7,541 nt of DNA from an uncultured Collinsella sp. (GTDB lineage Bacteria; Actinomycetota; Coriobacteriia; Coriobacteriales; Coriobacteriaceae). Made by a program: the position numbers and the translations under genes. The notes beneath the pieces were generated by a model, which was not told the origin of the DNA, made no database searches, and was given only the letters and a program-made list of their open reading frames with translations. The DNA lies in NCBI GenBank assembly GCA_900548255.1, contig URKH01000083.1, forward strand, positions 1 through 7,541, written 5' to 3'. This document shows positions 1 to 6,326 of this stretch, one piece after another (the first letter of the stretch is position 1; each line of letters begins with the position of its first letter).

Positions 1-867
1 CTTCTGGGCCTTGGCGACCATTTCCTCGATGCGGGCGGGGTGAATGCGGCCGTCCGCGATGAGGTTCTCGAGGGCGACACGGGCGGTCTCACGACGGACC
101 GGGTCGAAGCTCGAAAGAACGACGGTCTCGGGCGTGTCATCGATCACCAGGTTGACGCCGGAAACCTGCTCGAAGGTCCGGATGTTGCGACCCTCGCGAC
201 CAATGATACGGCCCTTGAGGTCATCAGAGGGAATGTGCACGGATGTAACGGTGACCTCGGCAGTGTGGTCGGCTGCGCAGCGCTGAATCGCCAGGGACAG
301 AATCTCCTGGGCGGTCTTGTGGCACTCGGCGCGAACCTGCTGCTCGGACTCGCGAATGATCGTGGCGGCCTCGTGGGTGACCTCGCCGCGAACCTTATCG
401 AGGAGCTCCTTGTGGGCATCCTCGCGGGTAAGGTCGGCGATACGCTCAAGCTCGGAGGTCTGCTTTGCGCAGAGCTCCTCGAGCTCACGAGAGCGCTTCT
501 CGACCTGACCGGCCTGGCTGGACAGCTGATGCTCGCGCTTGTCGAGAGCGTCGTTGCGGCGATCGAGGGATTCCTCGCGCTGCATCACGCGGTTCTCGAG
601 CGTACGAATCTCGTTCTTACGCTGCTTGTCCTCGGCCTCGGCGGCCTGCTTGTTCTTGATGATCTCCTCTTTAGCCTCGAGCAGAGCCTCTTTTTTGAGG
701 GTCTCGGCCTGACGCTTGGCATCACCGATCAGGGACTCAGCCTGTGCGTGTGCCGACTGGATTTTTTCGTCGGCCTCGTGAAGACTACCCTGCTTGGCGG
801 TGCGCATGTAGGCAATGGCGGCGATGGCACCCAAAACGATGCCAACGAGCGCTGCGATGATAGGCAT
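1..867 (-). CDS. rny: Ribonuclease Y, N-terminal part (cut by window edge)
   Basis: This is a membrane-anchored endoribonuclease that starts mRNA decay in bacteria with the RNase Y system. My translation from the ATG at 865–867 stays open to base 1 and gives 289 residues. Residues 2–20 are one hydrophobic helix (PIIAALVGIVLGAIAAIAY), the usual membrane anchor. Residues about 25–185 are a highly charged Glu/Lys/Arg-rich coiled coil. Residues about 205–270 form a KH RNA-binding domain with the GxxG loop in KGRIIGREGRN (218–228). The catalytic HD domain of a roughly 515-residue family member would lie beyond the window. The start is supported by AGGAG (873–877) five bases upstream. The gene has its own promoter and a long leader, so it is probably transcribed separately from recA–recX. 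RNase Y is known from Firmicutes and some Actinobacteria such as Coriobacteriia. Identification is firm; only the C-terminal half is unseen. Confidence 0.95.
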   Translation of the reverse strand, partial: MPIIAALVGIVLGAIAAIAYMRTAKQGSLHEADEKIQSAHAQAESLIGDAKRQAETLKKEALLEAKEEIIKNKQAAEAEDKQRKNEIRTLENRVMQREESLDRRNDALDKREHQLSSQAGQVEKRSRELEELCAKQTSELERIADLTREDAHKELLDKVRGEVTHEAATIIRESEQQVRAECHKTAQEILSLAIQRCAADHTAEVTVTSVHIPSDDLKGRIIGREGRNIRTFEQVSGVNLVIDDTPETVVLSSFDPVRRETARVALENLIADGRIHPARIEEMVAKAQK

Positions 868-902
868 GCTCACTCCTTTTTATGGATTCGTTACACAACA
901 AA

Positions 903-928
903 GCGAACCGTCCTTACGAACGGCTCGC
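903..928 (-). promoter_or_regulatory. 11-bp hairpin with GUAA tetraloop in rny leader
   Basis: In minus-strand RNA the arms GCGAGCCGUUC and GGACGGUUCGC pair over 11 bp around a GUAA loop, which fits the GNRA class. Two of the pairs are G·U wobbles, so the stem is continuous only in the minus-strand transcript; on the plus strand the same positions are C·A mismatches. It ends 35 nt before the rny start codon and is followed by a T-rich stretch (TTTGTTGTGT). It could be a protein- or RNase-binding stem, a stability element or a weak attenuator. The fold is seen; the role is inferred. Confidence 0.6.
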
Positions 929-988
929 GACATTTGAGTAATATGGGCGCAGCTTATGCGGGTCGGATACAGATAAACATATAAACAA

Positions 989-1005
989 ACTCATCACAGA
1001 TGAGC
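989..1005 (-). promoter_or_regulatory. Small hairpin near 5' end of rny leader
   Basis: On the minus strand CTCATC and GATGAG form a perfect 6-bp stem around TGT, extended by one G·U pair. A U-rich stretch (TTTGTTTAT) follows, giving a weak terminator-like shape. It would lie about 20–40 nt after the predicted transcription start of rny. The low stem stability makes a role uncertain. Confidence 0.35.
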
Positions 1006-1033
1006 ACATATCACAAAGCAAATGACAGTGTTT

Positions 1034-1062
1034 ATCGTACGTTGAACCACAACAACTGTCAA
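1034..1062 (-). promoter_or_regulatory. Predicted housekeeping promoter of rny
   Basis: On the minus strand a perfect -35 box TTGACA (1057–1062) is followed by a 17-base spacer and TACGAT (1034–1039), which matches four of six bases of the -10 consensus. Transcription would begin near 1027, giving a leader of about 160 nt before the rny ATG. No other gene start lies between this site and rny. It was found by consensus matching only. Confidence 0.6.
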
Positions 1063-1110
1063 ATAAATGGCCCCAGCACGGCGGCTAAAACGCGGTGAAC
1101 GGCAGGGCCA
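1061..1110 (-). terminator. Possible intrinsic terminator after recX
   Basis: Starting 14 nt past the recX stop, the minus strand has TGGCCC (1105–1110) that pairs with GGGCCA (1068–1073). A T-rich TTTATTT (1061–1067) follows directly. The loop is long (about 31 nt) and may hold short inner pairs, so the fold is not a classic compact terminator. The T-tract overlaps the -35 box of the rny promoter. The position fits the end of a recA–recX transcript. Confidence 0.4.
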
Positions 1111-1124
1111 CAAAACGCATACGC

Positions 1125-1817
1125 CTAAACCGCACATTCCTCACGTTCGGCATCGAGACGTGCCTTAACGGCATCGGCGGCAATGTGATACGTGAAGCCC
1201 TTGCCCATCAAAAACCGAACCAGTTTTTCGAATCCGCGCGTCTCTGGAACACGCCGCTTGGCGAGCAGGGCTGACGCACGCGCCAAATCGTCTTCGACGG
1301 CAAAATAATCCTCGGGATAACCGGGAATGTCATCGAGCACGACATGACGGCGCTTAAGCTCGGTCTCGATTTTACGCTGTCCCCAACCACGCCGCTTTCG
1401 TTCCTCGATAAAGTACGAGCAAAAGCGGTTCTCGTCTAAAAAGCGATACTCGGCGGCGCGCTCGACCGCGAAATCGATAGCGGGCTGGTGAAAGCCGTAG
1501 CGAGCCAGCTTGTCACGGACCTCACCCGTCGCATGGTCGCGGCGCGATAACATCTCGGTCACCATGGTAAGCGCACATTTACGCTCGATGAGCTGCACAG
1601 CATCACGAAAGTTATCCCAATCACAGGGAAGATCGGGGCGGTTTTTGACATACAGCCGCGCGACCCGCACGGGGATCCAAATGGACCGCTCAAAACCGCC
1701 CTCAAGCTCACAATCGATATGTGCGCAAGGCTTTTTGGACGCATAGCCGCTCGAGAACGAGGAGGCCGCCTTCTTATCGGGAAAGACGACCGTGGCCTCG
1801 GTCACCGTATACGACAT
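1125..1817 (-). CDS. recX: RecX, regulator of RecA
   Basis: This 230-residue cytoplasmic protein binds RecA and its filaments and usually holds back their growth and recombination activity. The C-terminal two thirds carry the RecX pattern of repeated three-helix units, at about 82–123, 124–165 and 180–225. The most typical part is the second repeat, with FLDENRFCSYFIEERKRRGW (126–145) followed by a basic KIETELKRR stretch. The first 80 residues are less conserved and contain several cysteines (31, 36, 65 and 81). The ATG lies 11 nt after the recA stop. I see no Shine–Dalgarno sequence before it, so translation probably depends on ribosomes finishing recA, which would keep RecX well below RecA. 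Because it follows recA so closely it should be SOS-induced with it. The recA–recX pair is common in Actinobacteria. The family call rests on both the repeats and the neighbour. Confidence 0.9.
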   Translation of the reverse strand: MSYTVTEATVVFPDKKAASSFSSGYASKKPCAHIDCELEGGFERSIWIPVRVARLYVKNRPDLPCDWDNFRDAVQLIERKCALTMVTEMLSRRDHATGEVRDKLARYGFHQPAIDFAVERAAEYRFLDENRFCSYFIEERKRRGWGQRKIETELKRRHVVLDDIPGYPEDYFAVEDDLARASALLAKRRVPETRGFEKLVRFLMGKGFTYHIAADAVKARLDAEREECAV

Positions 1818-1828
1818 GAGCGTAACCG

Positions 1829-2977
1829 CTACTCGTCGTCATCATCGAGCATGGCGGAACCATCGATGGCGTAAAGCTCGTCAAACTCCTCAGGCGCAGG
1901 CTGATCGGTCAGCTCGACCTCGGACGGAGCATCGTCATCAAACTCAAGCCCGCAGGCAAGGCGAACCTTATGCTCAATCTCGTCGGCGCAATCGGGGTGT
2001 TCGCGCAGGAACGCCTTGGCGGCCTCGCGACCGTTGCCGAGCTTGTCCTCGCCATAGGCGAACCAGGAGCCCATCTTCTTGCAGATGCCGCACTCGACAG
2101 CCATGTCCAGAATCGAGCCCTCCTTAGAGATGCCCGTACCGTACATGATGTCGAACTCAGCAGAACGGAACGGAGCGGCCACCTTGTTCTTAACGACCTT
2201 GGCGCGCACGCGGTTACCGATAACCTCATCCTTAAGCTTAATGCTGTCGATGCGGCGAATGTCGATACGCACCGAAGAGAAGAACTTAAGGGCACGGCCG
2301 CCCGTCGTGGTCTCGGGGTTGCCGAACATGACGCCGATCTTCTCTCGCAGCTGGTTGATGAAGATGCATGTCGTATTGGACTTGGACAGCGAGCCGGCGA
2401 GCTTGCGGAGCGCCTGACTCATCAGGCGAGCTTGCAAACCGACCGTGGTATCGCCGATCTCTCCCTCGATCTCGGCACGCGGGGTCAGCGCGGCGACGGA
2501 GTCGACGACGATGGCATCGATGGCGCCGGAACGCACGAGCATGTCAACAATCTCGAGCGCCTGCTCACCCGTATCGGGCTGGGAAATCAATACCTCGTCG
2601 ATATCCACGCCAATGCGCGCGGCATACGTGGGATCGAGCGCGTGCTCGGCATCGATAAACGCCACGACGCCACCCATTGCCTGGGCCTCGGCCAAGATCT
2701 CGAGCGAAAGCGTCGTCTTACCGGAGGACTCGGGACCGTAAATCTCGACGATACGGCCGCGCGGCACACCGCCGATACCCAGAGCGGCATCGAGCGCCAG
2801 AGCACCCGTGGGGATGGCCTCGACCTCGAGCTCGGGGCCGCCGTCACCATACCTCATGATGGAACCTTGACCGAACTTCTTCTCGATCTCGGCCTTGGTG
2901 GTGGCGATCATCTCTTCGCGCTCTTTGCCCGTCGTGGGTGCATGGACGGTACGTACGGGACCTGAATTCTTGGCCAT
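1829..2977 (-). CDS. recA: RecA recombinase
   Basis: This is the ATP-dependent strand-exchange protein for homologous recombination; its filaments also trigger LexA self-cleavage in the SOS response. The 382-residue product shows Walker A GPESSGKTT (81–89), the catalytic glutamate in FIDAEHALDP (E111), Walker B AIVVDS with D159, and the DNA-binding L2 region starting at NQLREKIGVMFGNPETTTGG (208–227). The C-terminus ends in an acidic tail (DDDDE), which in the family dampens DNA binding. An in-frame ATG seven codons upstream (2998) exists, but the start at 2977 has an ideal AGGAGG seven bases before it and gives the usual MAKN-like N-terminus. A promoter with an embedded LexA box lies about 30–60 nt upstream, so the gene is damage-inducible. 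recX follows after 11 nt. No inteins, frameshifts or missing key residues are visible. Confidence 0.98.
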   Translation of the reverse strand: MAKNSGPVRTVHAPTTGKEREEMIATTKAEIEKKFGQGSIMRYGDGGPELEVEAIPTGALALDAALGIGGVPRGRIVEIYGPESSGKTTLSLEILAEAQAMGGVVAFIDAEHALDPTYAARIGVDIDEVLISQPDTGEQALEIVDMLVRSGAIDAIVVDSVAALTPRAEIEGEIGDTTVGLQARLMSQALRKLAGSLSKSNTTCIFINQLREKIGVMFGNPETTTGGRALKFFSSVRIDIRRIDSIKLKDEVIGNRVRAKVVKNKVAAPFRSAEFDIMYGTGISKEGSILDMAVECGICKKMGSWFAYGEDKLGNGREAAKAFLREHPDCADEIEHKVRLACGLEFDDDAPSEVELTDQPAPEEFDELYAIDGSAMLDDDDE

Positions 2978-2984
2978 GAATAGC

Positions 2985-2990
2985 CCTCCT
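2985..2990 (-). promoter_or_regulatory. Ribosome binding site fixing the recA start
   Basis: The minus strand reads AGGAGG with seven bases to the ATG at 2977. The upstream in-frame ATG at 2998 lies before this site and would read through it, so the downstream ATG is preferred. Confidence 0.85.
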
Positions 2991-3007
2991 CTTAACAACC
3001 TGCATCG

Positions 3008-3036
3008 ATAATAAACGAACGGCTGTTCGTGGTCAA
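3008..3036 (-). promoter_or_regulatory. recA promoter (sigma-A type)
   Basis: On the minus strand TTGACC (3031–3036) and TATTAT (3008–3013) are separated by exactly 17 bases. Each box matches five of six consensus bases. Transcription would begin near 3001, leaving a leader of about 24 nt before recA. The spacer holds a LexA operator, so repressor binding would directly block RNA polymerase. Confidence 0.8.
3015..3030 (-). promoter_or_regulatory. LexA operator (SOS box) in the recA promoter
   Basis: ACGAACGGCTGTTCGT is an inverted repeat with perfect six-base arms and a four-base centre. It contains CGAAC-N4-GTTCG, the known Gram-positive (Bacillus/Mycobacterium) LexA box. It sits entirely within the 17-base spacer between the recA -35 and -10. 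It implies that the organism has a LexA of this type and that recA–recX is SOS-induced. Confidence 0.9.
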
Positions 3037-3062
3037 CCGTTCAGACCAATCATATGCAGGCA

Positions 3063-3128
3063 GTCTTTCCAAAACCCAACCAAACGCCGACCAAACACTG
3101 TCCAAATGCTTGACCACATAGGGCCAAA
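3063..3128 (-). repeat. TTTGG pentamers spaced 11 bp apart upstream of recA
   Basis: The pentamer CCAAA (TTTGG on the minus strand) occurs at 3069, 3080, 3091, 3102 and 3124 on the plus strand. The steps are 11, 11, 11 and 22 bp, and the slot at 3113 holds a degenerate copy. The six bases between pentamers differ from unit to unit, so only the spaced core is kept. The array lies about 70–125 bp upstream of the predicted recA start site. The spacing is not a multiple of three and no gene covers it. The function is unknown; it may be a set of same-face protein binding sites or an intrinsic bend. Confidence 0.6.
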
Positions 3129-3203
3129 TAAAAACAAGGAAGGAGATAATACACCTATGACCAGCACAAAAGCTAAATTCGTCAGAGGTCCCCATCTCCA
3201 CAA

Positions 3204-3227
3204 TTAAGGGGCCCTAAGGCCCCTTAA
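3204..3227 (-). terminator. Terminator hairpin after cinA
   Basis: TTAAGGGGCC and GGCCCCTTAA form a perfect 10-bp stem around a four-base loop, starting seven bases after the cinA stop. On the minus strand the 3' side continues TTAATTG, a modest U-rich tail, so it most likely ends the operon containing cinA. The plus strand lacks a U-tail after the stem. It separates that operon from the recA promoter. Confidence 0.75.
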
Positions 3228-3234
3228 AACACGC

Positions 3235-3771
3235 CTATTCCATAGAGTTGAGCACAAGGGCAATGCGTCCCAATGCCTCCGTGACCGCATGGGCACGAAC
3301 ACACGAACGGTCGCCCTCATAGTGGCAACGCACAGAGTCCACGATCGGCACTTCCCCATCAGCCACGCGATACGCCCAGCCAATATAGAACGTGCCGGCG
3401 GGGTCTTGCTCGGTGCCACCACCGGGCCCAGCGTAGCCCGTTGCGCTCACGGCCACATCGCTCTGATAGAGGTCCAGCGAGCCCGCGGCCATCTCGCGCG
3501 CCGTCTGGTGCGACACGGCGCTAAACCGATCGAGCGTCTCCTGCTCAACACCCAGAACACGATGCTTGATCTCATCGCAATAGGTCACCGCACCGCCGCG
3601 CAGCACCGCCGAGGCGCCCGGGATATCGGCAATCGTCGAGGCGATCATACCCGCCGTCAGCGACTCAGCCGTAGAAACCGTCACGCCCCGAGCGCTCGCG
3701 CGCTCGACAATATCGCGCGCCAGCTCCTCGTTATGTGCGGAAATCTGCTCAAAAGAGTCCACCATACCCAC
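3235..3771 (-). CDS. cinA: CinA C-terminal / nicotinamide-nucleotide amidase (PncC)
   Basis: The product is about 178 residues and corresponds to the stand-alone C-terminal domain of CinA. In this family the domain deamidates nicotinamide mononucleotide to nicotinate mononucleotide, recycling the NMN released by NAD-dependent DNA ligase. The family signature is clear: STAESLTAGMIAS (33–45), which holds the active-site serine region, and GYAGPGGGTEQDPAGTFYIG (112–131). The N-terminal molybdopterin-binding-like domain of full-length CinA (about 410 residues in all) is absent. The start is uncertain: GTG at 3771 (with AGG five bases upstream) or ATG at 3765, 6 or 12 nt after the pgsA stop. Its position between pgsA and recA is conserved in many Gram-positive bacteria. 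A strong hairpin after the stop suggests it is the last gene of its operon, with recA on its own promoter. The gene could equally be named pncC. Confidence 0.9.
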   Translation of the reverse strand: MGMVDSFEQISAHNEELARDIVERASARGVTVSTAESLTAGMIASTIADIPGASAVLRGGAVTYCDEIKHRVLGVEQETLDRFSAVSHQTAREMAAGSLDLYQSDVAVSATGYAGPGGGTEQDPAGTFYIGWAYRVADGEVPIVDSVRCHYEGDRSCVRAHAVTEALGRIALVLNSME

Positions 3772-3777
3772 CAGGAC

Positions 3778-4416
3778 CTAGACCGAAAAGACGATCTTGC
3801 GGCAGTTCCAGAAGTACTGGGCGCCCGAGATAACGGTCAGGACAACGGCAACAGCGTACAGGAAGCGTGAAACGCCATAGACACCGAGCAACAGCTCCGC
3901 AGGCCCCAACTGGAGGCCGGTCATCGCAAAGACGCACAGGTAGCCGCAGATGGAGACCATCGTGGTCGCCGTCTTGTACTTGCCGAGCTTATCGGCGGCA
4001 ATGACCACACCGGCCGCACTCGCGACCATGCGAAGGGCGCTCACCAACAGCTCGCGGAACAAGATAATGAACACGGACCACACGGTCACCGCGCCAAAAT
4101 CGAGGAACAGCAGCAGGGCCGAGAACACGAGTAGCTTGTCGGCGATGGGGTCCAAAAACTTACCGAAGTCGGTGATCTCGTTGCGCGAGCGCGCCAGATA
4201 GCCGTCGACCTTATCGGTGCACGACAGGATAACGTACAGAATAAAGGCGGCGGCGGCGAGCGGGCCGTCGAAGGTGCTCCAGTCCGTACCGGCAACGCTC
4301 GTGTGAGACAGCGCCGACACGATCATGAACACCGGGATAAAGACGATGCGAACGCACGTCACGATGTTGGCGGGCGTCCAAACACTCGTCAGTTCCTTAT
4401 TGCTCTCGTTTGCCAC
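3778..4416 (-). CDS. pgsA: CDP-diacylglycerol–glycerol-3-phosphate 3-phosphatidyltransferase
   Basis: This is an integral membrane enzyme that joins CDP-diacylglycerol and glycerol-3-phosphate to make phosphatidylglycerophosphate, the committed step to phosphatidylglycerol and cardiolipin. The 212-residue protein has the full CDP-alcohol phosphotransferase motif D-x2-DG-x2-AR-x8-G-x3-D-x3-D with D68, D71, G72, A75, R76, G85, D89 and D93, the metal and substrate ligands. About five to six hydrophobic segments are visible (near 18–37, 53–66, 95–125, 128–142, 152–168 and 175–199), as expected. The start is a GTG at 4416. AGGAGA, which overlaps the TAG stop of rimO, lies five bases before it, so the two genes are probably translationally coupled. 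Related family members could use inositol or serine phosphates, but the position beside cinA and recA is that of pgsA in Bacillus and Actinobacteria. Confidence 0.93.
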   Translation of the reverse strand: MANESNKELTSVWTPANIVTCVRIVFIPVFMIVSALSHTSVAGTDWSTFDGPLAAAAFILYVILSCTDKVDGYLARSRNEITDFGKFLDPIADKLLVFSALLLFLDFGAVTVWSVFIILFRELLVSALRMVASAAGVVIAADKLGKYKTATTMVSICGYLCVFAMTGLQLGPAELLLGVYGVSRFLYAVAVVLTVISGAQYFWNCRKIVFSV

Positions 4417-4425
4417 GACGCTCTC

Positions 4426-5775
4426 CTACTCCACAACATGTCCGATAAGCTCATAGCAGAAGCTATCGGTAAACTCGACGGTCAGAATATCACCCACGGA
4501 CGCCTCGCTGGCGTCCAGATGCACCGCGCCATCGGAATCGGGCGCCTGGAACCAGGCATGGCCGATCAGCTCGGCGCCGTCCTCGGTTTCTTCGATACCG
4601 TCGACGATCACCTGGGCGCGCTCGCCCACATGTGCGGCGGTGGCGGCAAAACCGAGCGACTCAGCCAGGTCCATGGCCTCCTGGGCGCGCTCGAGCTTGA
4701 CCTCTTCGTCGACCTGACCCTCCATCTTAGCGGCCAGGCTGCCCTCCTCCTGCGAGTAGGCAAAGACGCTCGTGTAGTCAAAGCCGACGGTGTCCATAAA
4801 GTCGATAAGGTCGCGGAACTCGTCGTCGGTCTCGGTCGGGAAGCCGACCATGGCCGTGGAACGGATCACGATGCCGGGGATACGCTCACGCAGATCGCGG
4901 AACAGGTCCTCGAGCTCCTGGCGCGAACCAGAACGGCGCATAGCCTTGAGAATGCGCGCGTCGCAGTGCTGCACGGGGATATCGATATAGGGAAGCACCT
5001 CGTGCGTATCGCGAATCGTCTCGATGAGCTCATCGGTCATGCCCTCGGGCTGCAGGTAGAGCACGCGGACCCAGACGTTCTGCGGGCGCACGGCCTCGGC
5101 GACGGCACGCAGCAGCTGCGCCAGATTGCGCGGCGAGCCCTCGGCGACGTCCTCATCCGCAAAGTCGGTGCCCCAGATGCCCGTGTCCTGGCCGATCAGC
5201 ACGATCTCGCGCACGCCACCGGCAACCAGGTCGCGCACCTCAGAAATAATGCTCTCGGCATTGCGCGAGTGATAACGACCGCGAATATAGGGGATCATGC
5301 AGAAGCTGCAAAAACGATTGCAGCCATCGGAAATCTTGACGTAGGCAACGGCACCCTCGACGGTACGCTTGACCTGAGGGATATAGGCCGCGATCTCACG
5401 CTCGACACCCAGCACGCCATCGATGACTGCCACGATGCCGTCTTCCTCGTCGGCCTTCACAAAGGCAGCGACCTCGGGCAGCTCGTCAGGCAGGTCGTCG
5501 CCATAGCGCGACGGCACACAGCCGCACATGACGATGGGGCAAGAACGAACGCCGTCCTGCACCTCGTTGGCGAGCTCGAGCGTGGTCTCGATGCTCTCGG
5601 ACGTTGCGGAGGCGAGGAACGAGCACGTATTGACGATGGCGATATCGGCCTCCTGCGGGTCGAATGCCTCCTCGTAGCCTGCGGCGGTCAAAAGAGAACG
5701 CATGCGGTCGGTATCGACCTCGTTCTTGGCGCACCCGAGGGTGATGTAGAGCACGGAGCCCAACGGTGTATCCAT
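4426..5775 (-). CDS. rimO: Ribosomal protein S12 methylthiotransferase RimO
   Basis: This radical-SAM enzyme adds a methylthio group to a conserved aspartate of ribosomal protein S12. The 449-residue protein has the three expected parts. The N-terminal UPF0004 domain has cluster cysteines C15 (TLGCAKNEVD), C51 (NTCSF) and C86. The radical-SAM barrel has C152-x3-C156-x2-C159 in GCNRFCSFCMIPYIRGRY. A C-terminal TRAM-like domain covers about 380–449. The GCNRxCxFCxIP form of the motif and the length favour RimO over the tRNA enzyme MiaB. An extra cysteine (C84) lies two residues before C86. The ATG at 5775 has only a distant AAAGGA upstream. The gene begins 27 nt after yajQ ends, and its stop overlaps the pgsA ribosome site. 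The rimO–pgsA–cinA order is typical of Actinobacteria, which supports the assignment. Confidence 0.95.
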   Translation of the reverse strand: MDTPLGSVLYITLGCAKNEVDTDRMRSLLTAAGYEEAFDPQEADIAIVNTCSFLASATSESIETTLELANEVQDGVRSCPIVMCGCVPSRYGDDLPDELPEVAAFVKADEEDGIVAVIDGVLGVEREIAAYIPQVKRTVEGAVAYVKISDGCNRFCSFCMIPYIRGRYHSRNAESIISEVRDLVAGGVREIVLIGQDTGIWGTDFADEDVAEGSPRNLAQLLRAVAEAVRPQNVWVRVLYLQPEGMTDELIETIRDTHEVLPYIDIPVQHCDARILKAMRRSGSRQELEDLFRDLRERIPGIVIRSTAMVGFPTETDDEFRDLIDFMDTVGFDYTSVFAYSQEEGSLAAKMEGQVDEEVKLERAQEAMDLAESLGFAATAAHVGERAQVIVDGIEETEDGAELIGHAWFQAPDSDGAVHLDASEASVGDILTVEFTDSFCYELIGHVVE

Positions 5776-5802
5776 GTTGGAGAGCGGTCCTTTCGAATGA
5801 TA

Positions 5803-6300
5803 TTAGCGGTAGTTGGTGAACTGCAGCGGCTGGCCGTAGTCCTGGTCGCGCAGGAACTGAATCACGGTCTGCAACGCGTCCTTCGAAGCAGAGGAAACAC
5901 GCAGCTTGTCAGCTTCGATGGTCACCTTGACCTTGAGCTTTTGGTCCTTGATGTCCTTGTTGATCTTCTTGGCGGTCGCCTGGTCGATACCCTCGACGAT
6001 ATGGCCGAGCACGCGCACGGTGCCGCCCGATGCCGCCTGCGGAGCATCCCACGAAACAGCCTTGAGGTCGATGCCGCGCTTGATGAGCTTGGAGCTCAGG
6101 ACATCGATGATCTGCTTGGAGACAAAGTCGGCCGGGGCGTTGATCGTAAAGAGCTTGTCGCCCTTCGAAAGCTCAATCGTGGCGCCGGAATCCTTCAGGT
6201 CATAGCGCTGGGAAATCTCGCGCGTGGTCTGCTGGAAGGCGTTGTCGACCTCTTGCATATTGACCTCGGACACGACGTCGAAGCTGGAATCTTTAGCCAT
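5803..6300 (-). CDS. yajQ: YajQ family nucleotide-binding protein (UPF0234)
   Basis: The product is a 165-residue soluble protein of the YajQ family, which has two ferredoxin-like domains. Members bind nucleotides or RNA, and one from Xanthomonas is a cyclic di-GMP effector; the role in Gram-positive bacteria is not settled. The sequence is full length. It has the typical N-terminus with SSFDVVSEVNMQEVDNAF (5–22), a middle ISQRYDLKDS segment, and the family's characteristic end QPLQFTNYR. The ATG at 6300 has AAAGGA seven bases upstream, so the start is clear. It lies 26 nt after the RodZ-like gene and 27 nt before rimO, so the three are probably co-transcribed. I see no transmembrane segment or signal peptide. 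Placement in this operon is not something I recognise as universal, so a functional link with RimO or RodZ is only a guess. Confidence 0.93.
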   Translation of the reverse strand: MAKDSSFDVVSEVNMQEVDNAFQQTTREISQRYDLKDSGATIELSKGDKLFTINAPADFVSKQIIDVLSSKLIKRGIDLKAVSWDAPQAASGGTVRVLGHIVEGIDQATAKKINKDIKDQKLKVKVTIEADKLRVSSASKDALQTVIQFLRDQDYGQPLQFTNYR

Positions 6301-6326
6301 GATGTTTCCTTTCGCGTACGAGCGGC

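Noticed and set aside
197..231. The GREGRN stretch as a possible nucleotide-binding P-loop
   Set aside because: In context it is the GxxG loop of the RNase Y KH domain, not a Walker motif.
40..984. A 314-codon plus-strand ORF opposite rny
   Set aside because: The minus strand encodes a clear RNase Y with anchor, coiled coil and KH domain. The plus-strand product is Leu/Gly low complexity, a mirror of the coiled coil.
1970..2965. A 331-codon plus-strand ORF opposite recA
   Set aside because: It is a mirror frame of recA, one of the most conserved bacterial proteins, and has no recognisable domains.
2978..2998. Seven-codon N-terminal extension of RecA from the upstream ATG
   Set aside because: It would translate through the AGGAGG that sits at ideal distance from the ATG at 2977, and the family N-terminus matches the shorter form.
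2992..3201. A 69-codon minus-strand ORF between cinA and recA
   Set aside because: It has no ribosome site or domain character and covers the recA promoter, LexA box and pentamer array, which explain the region better.
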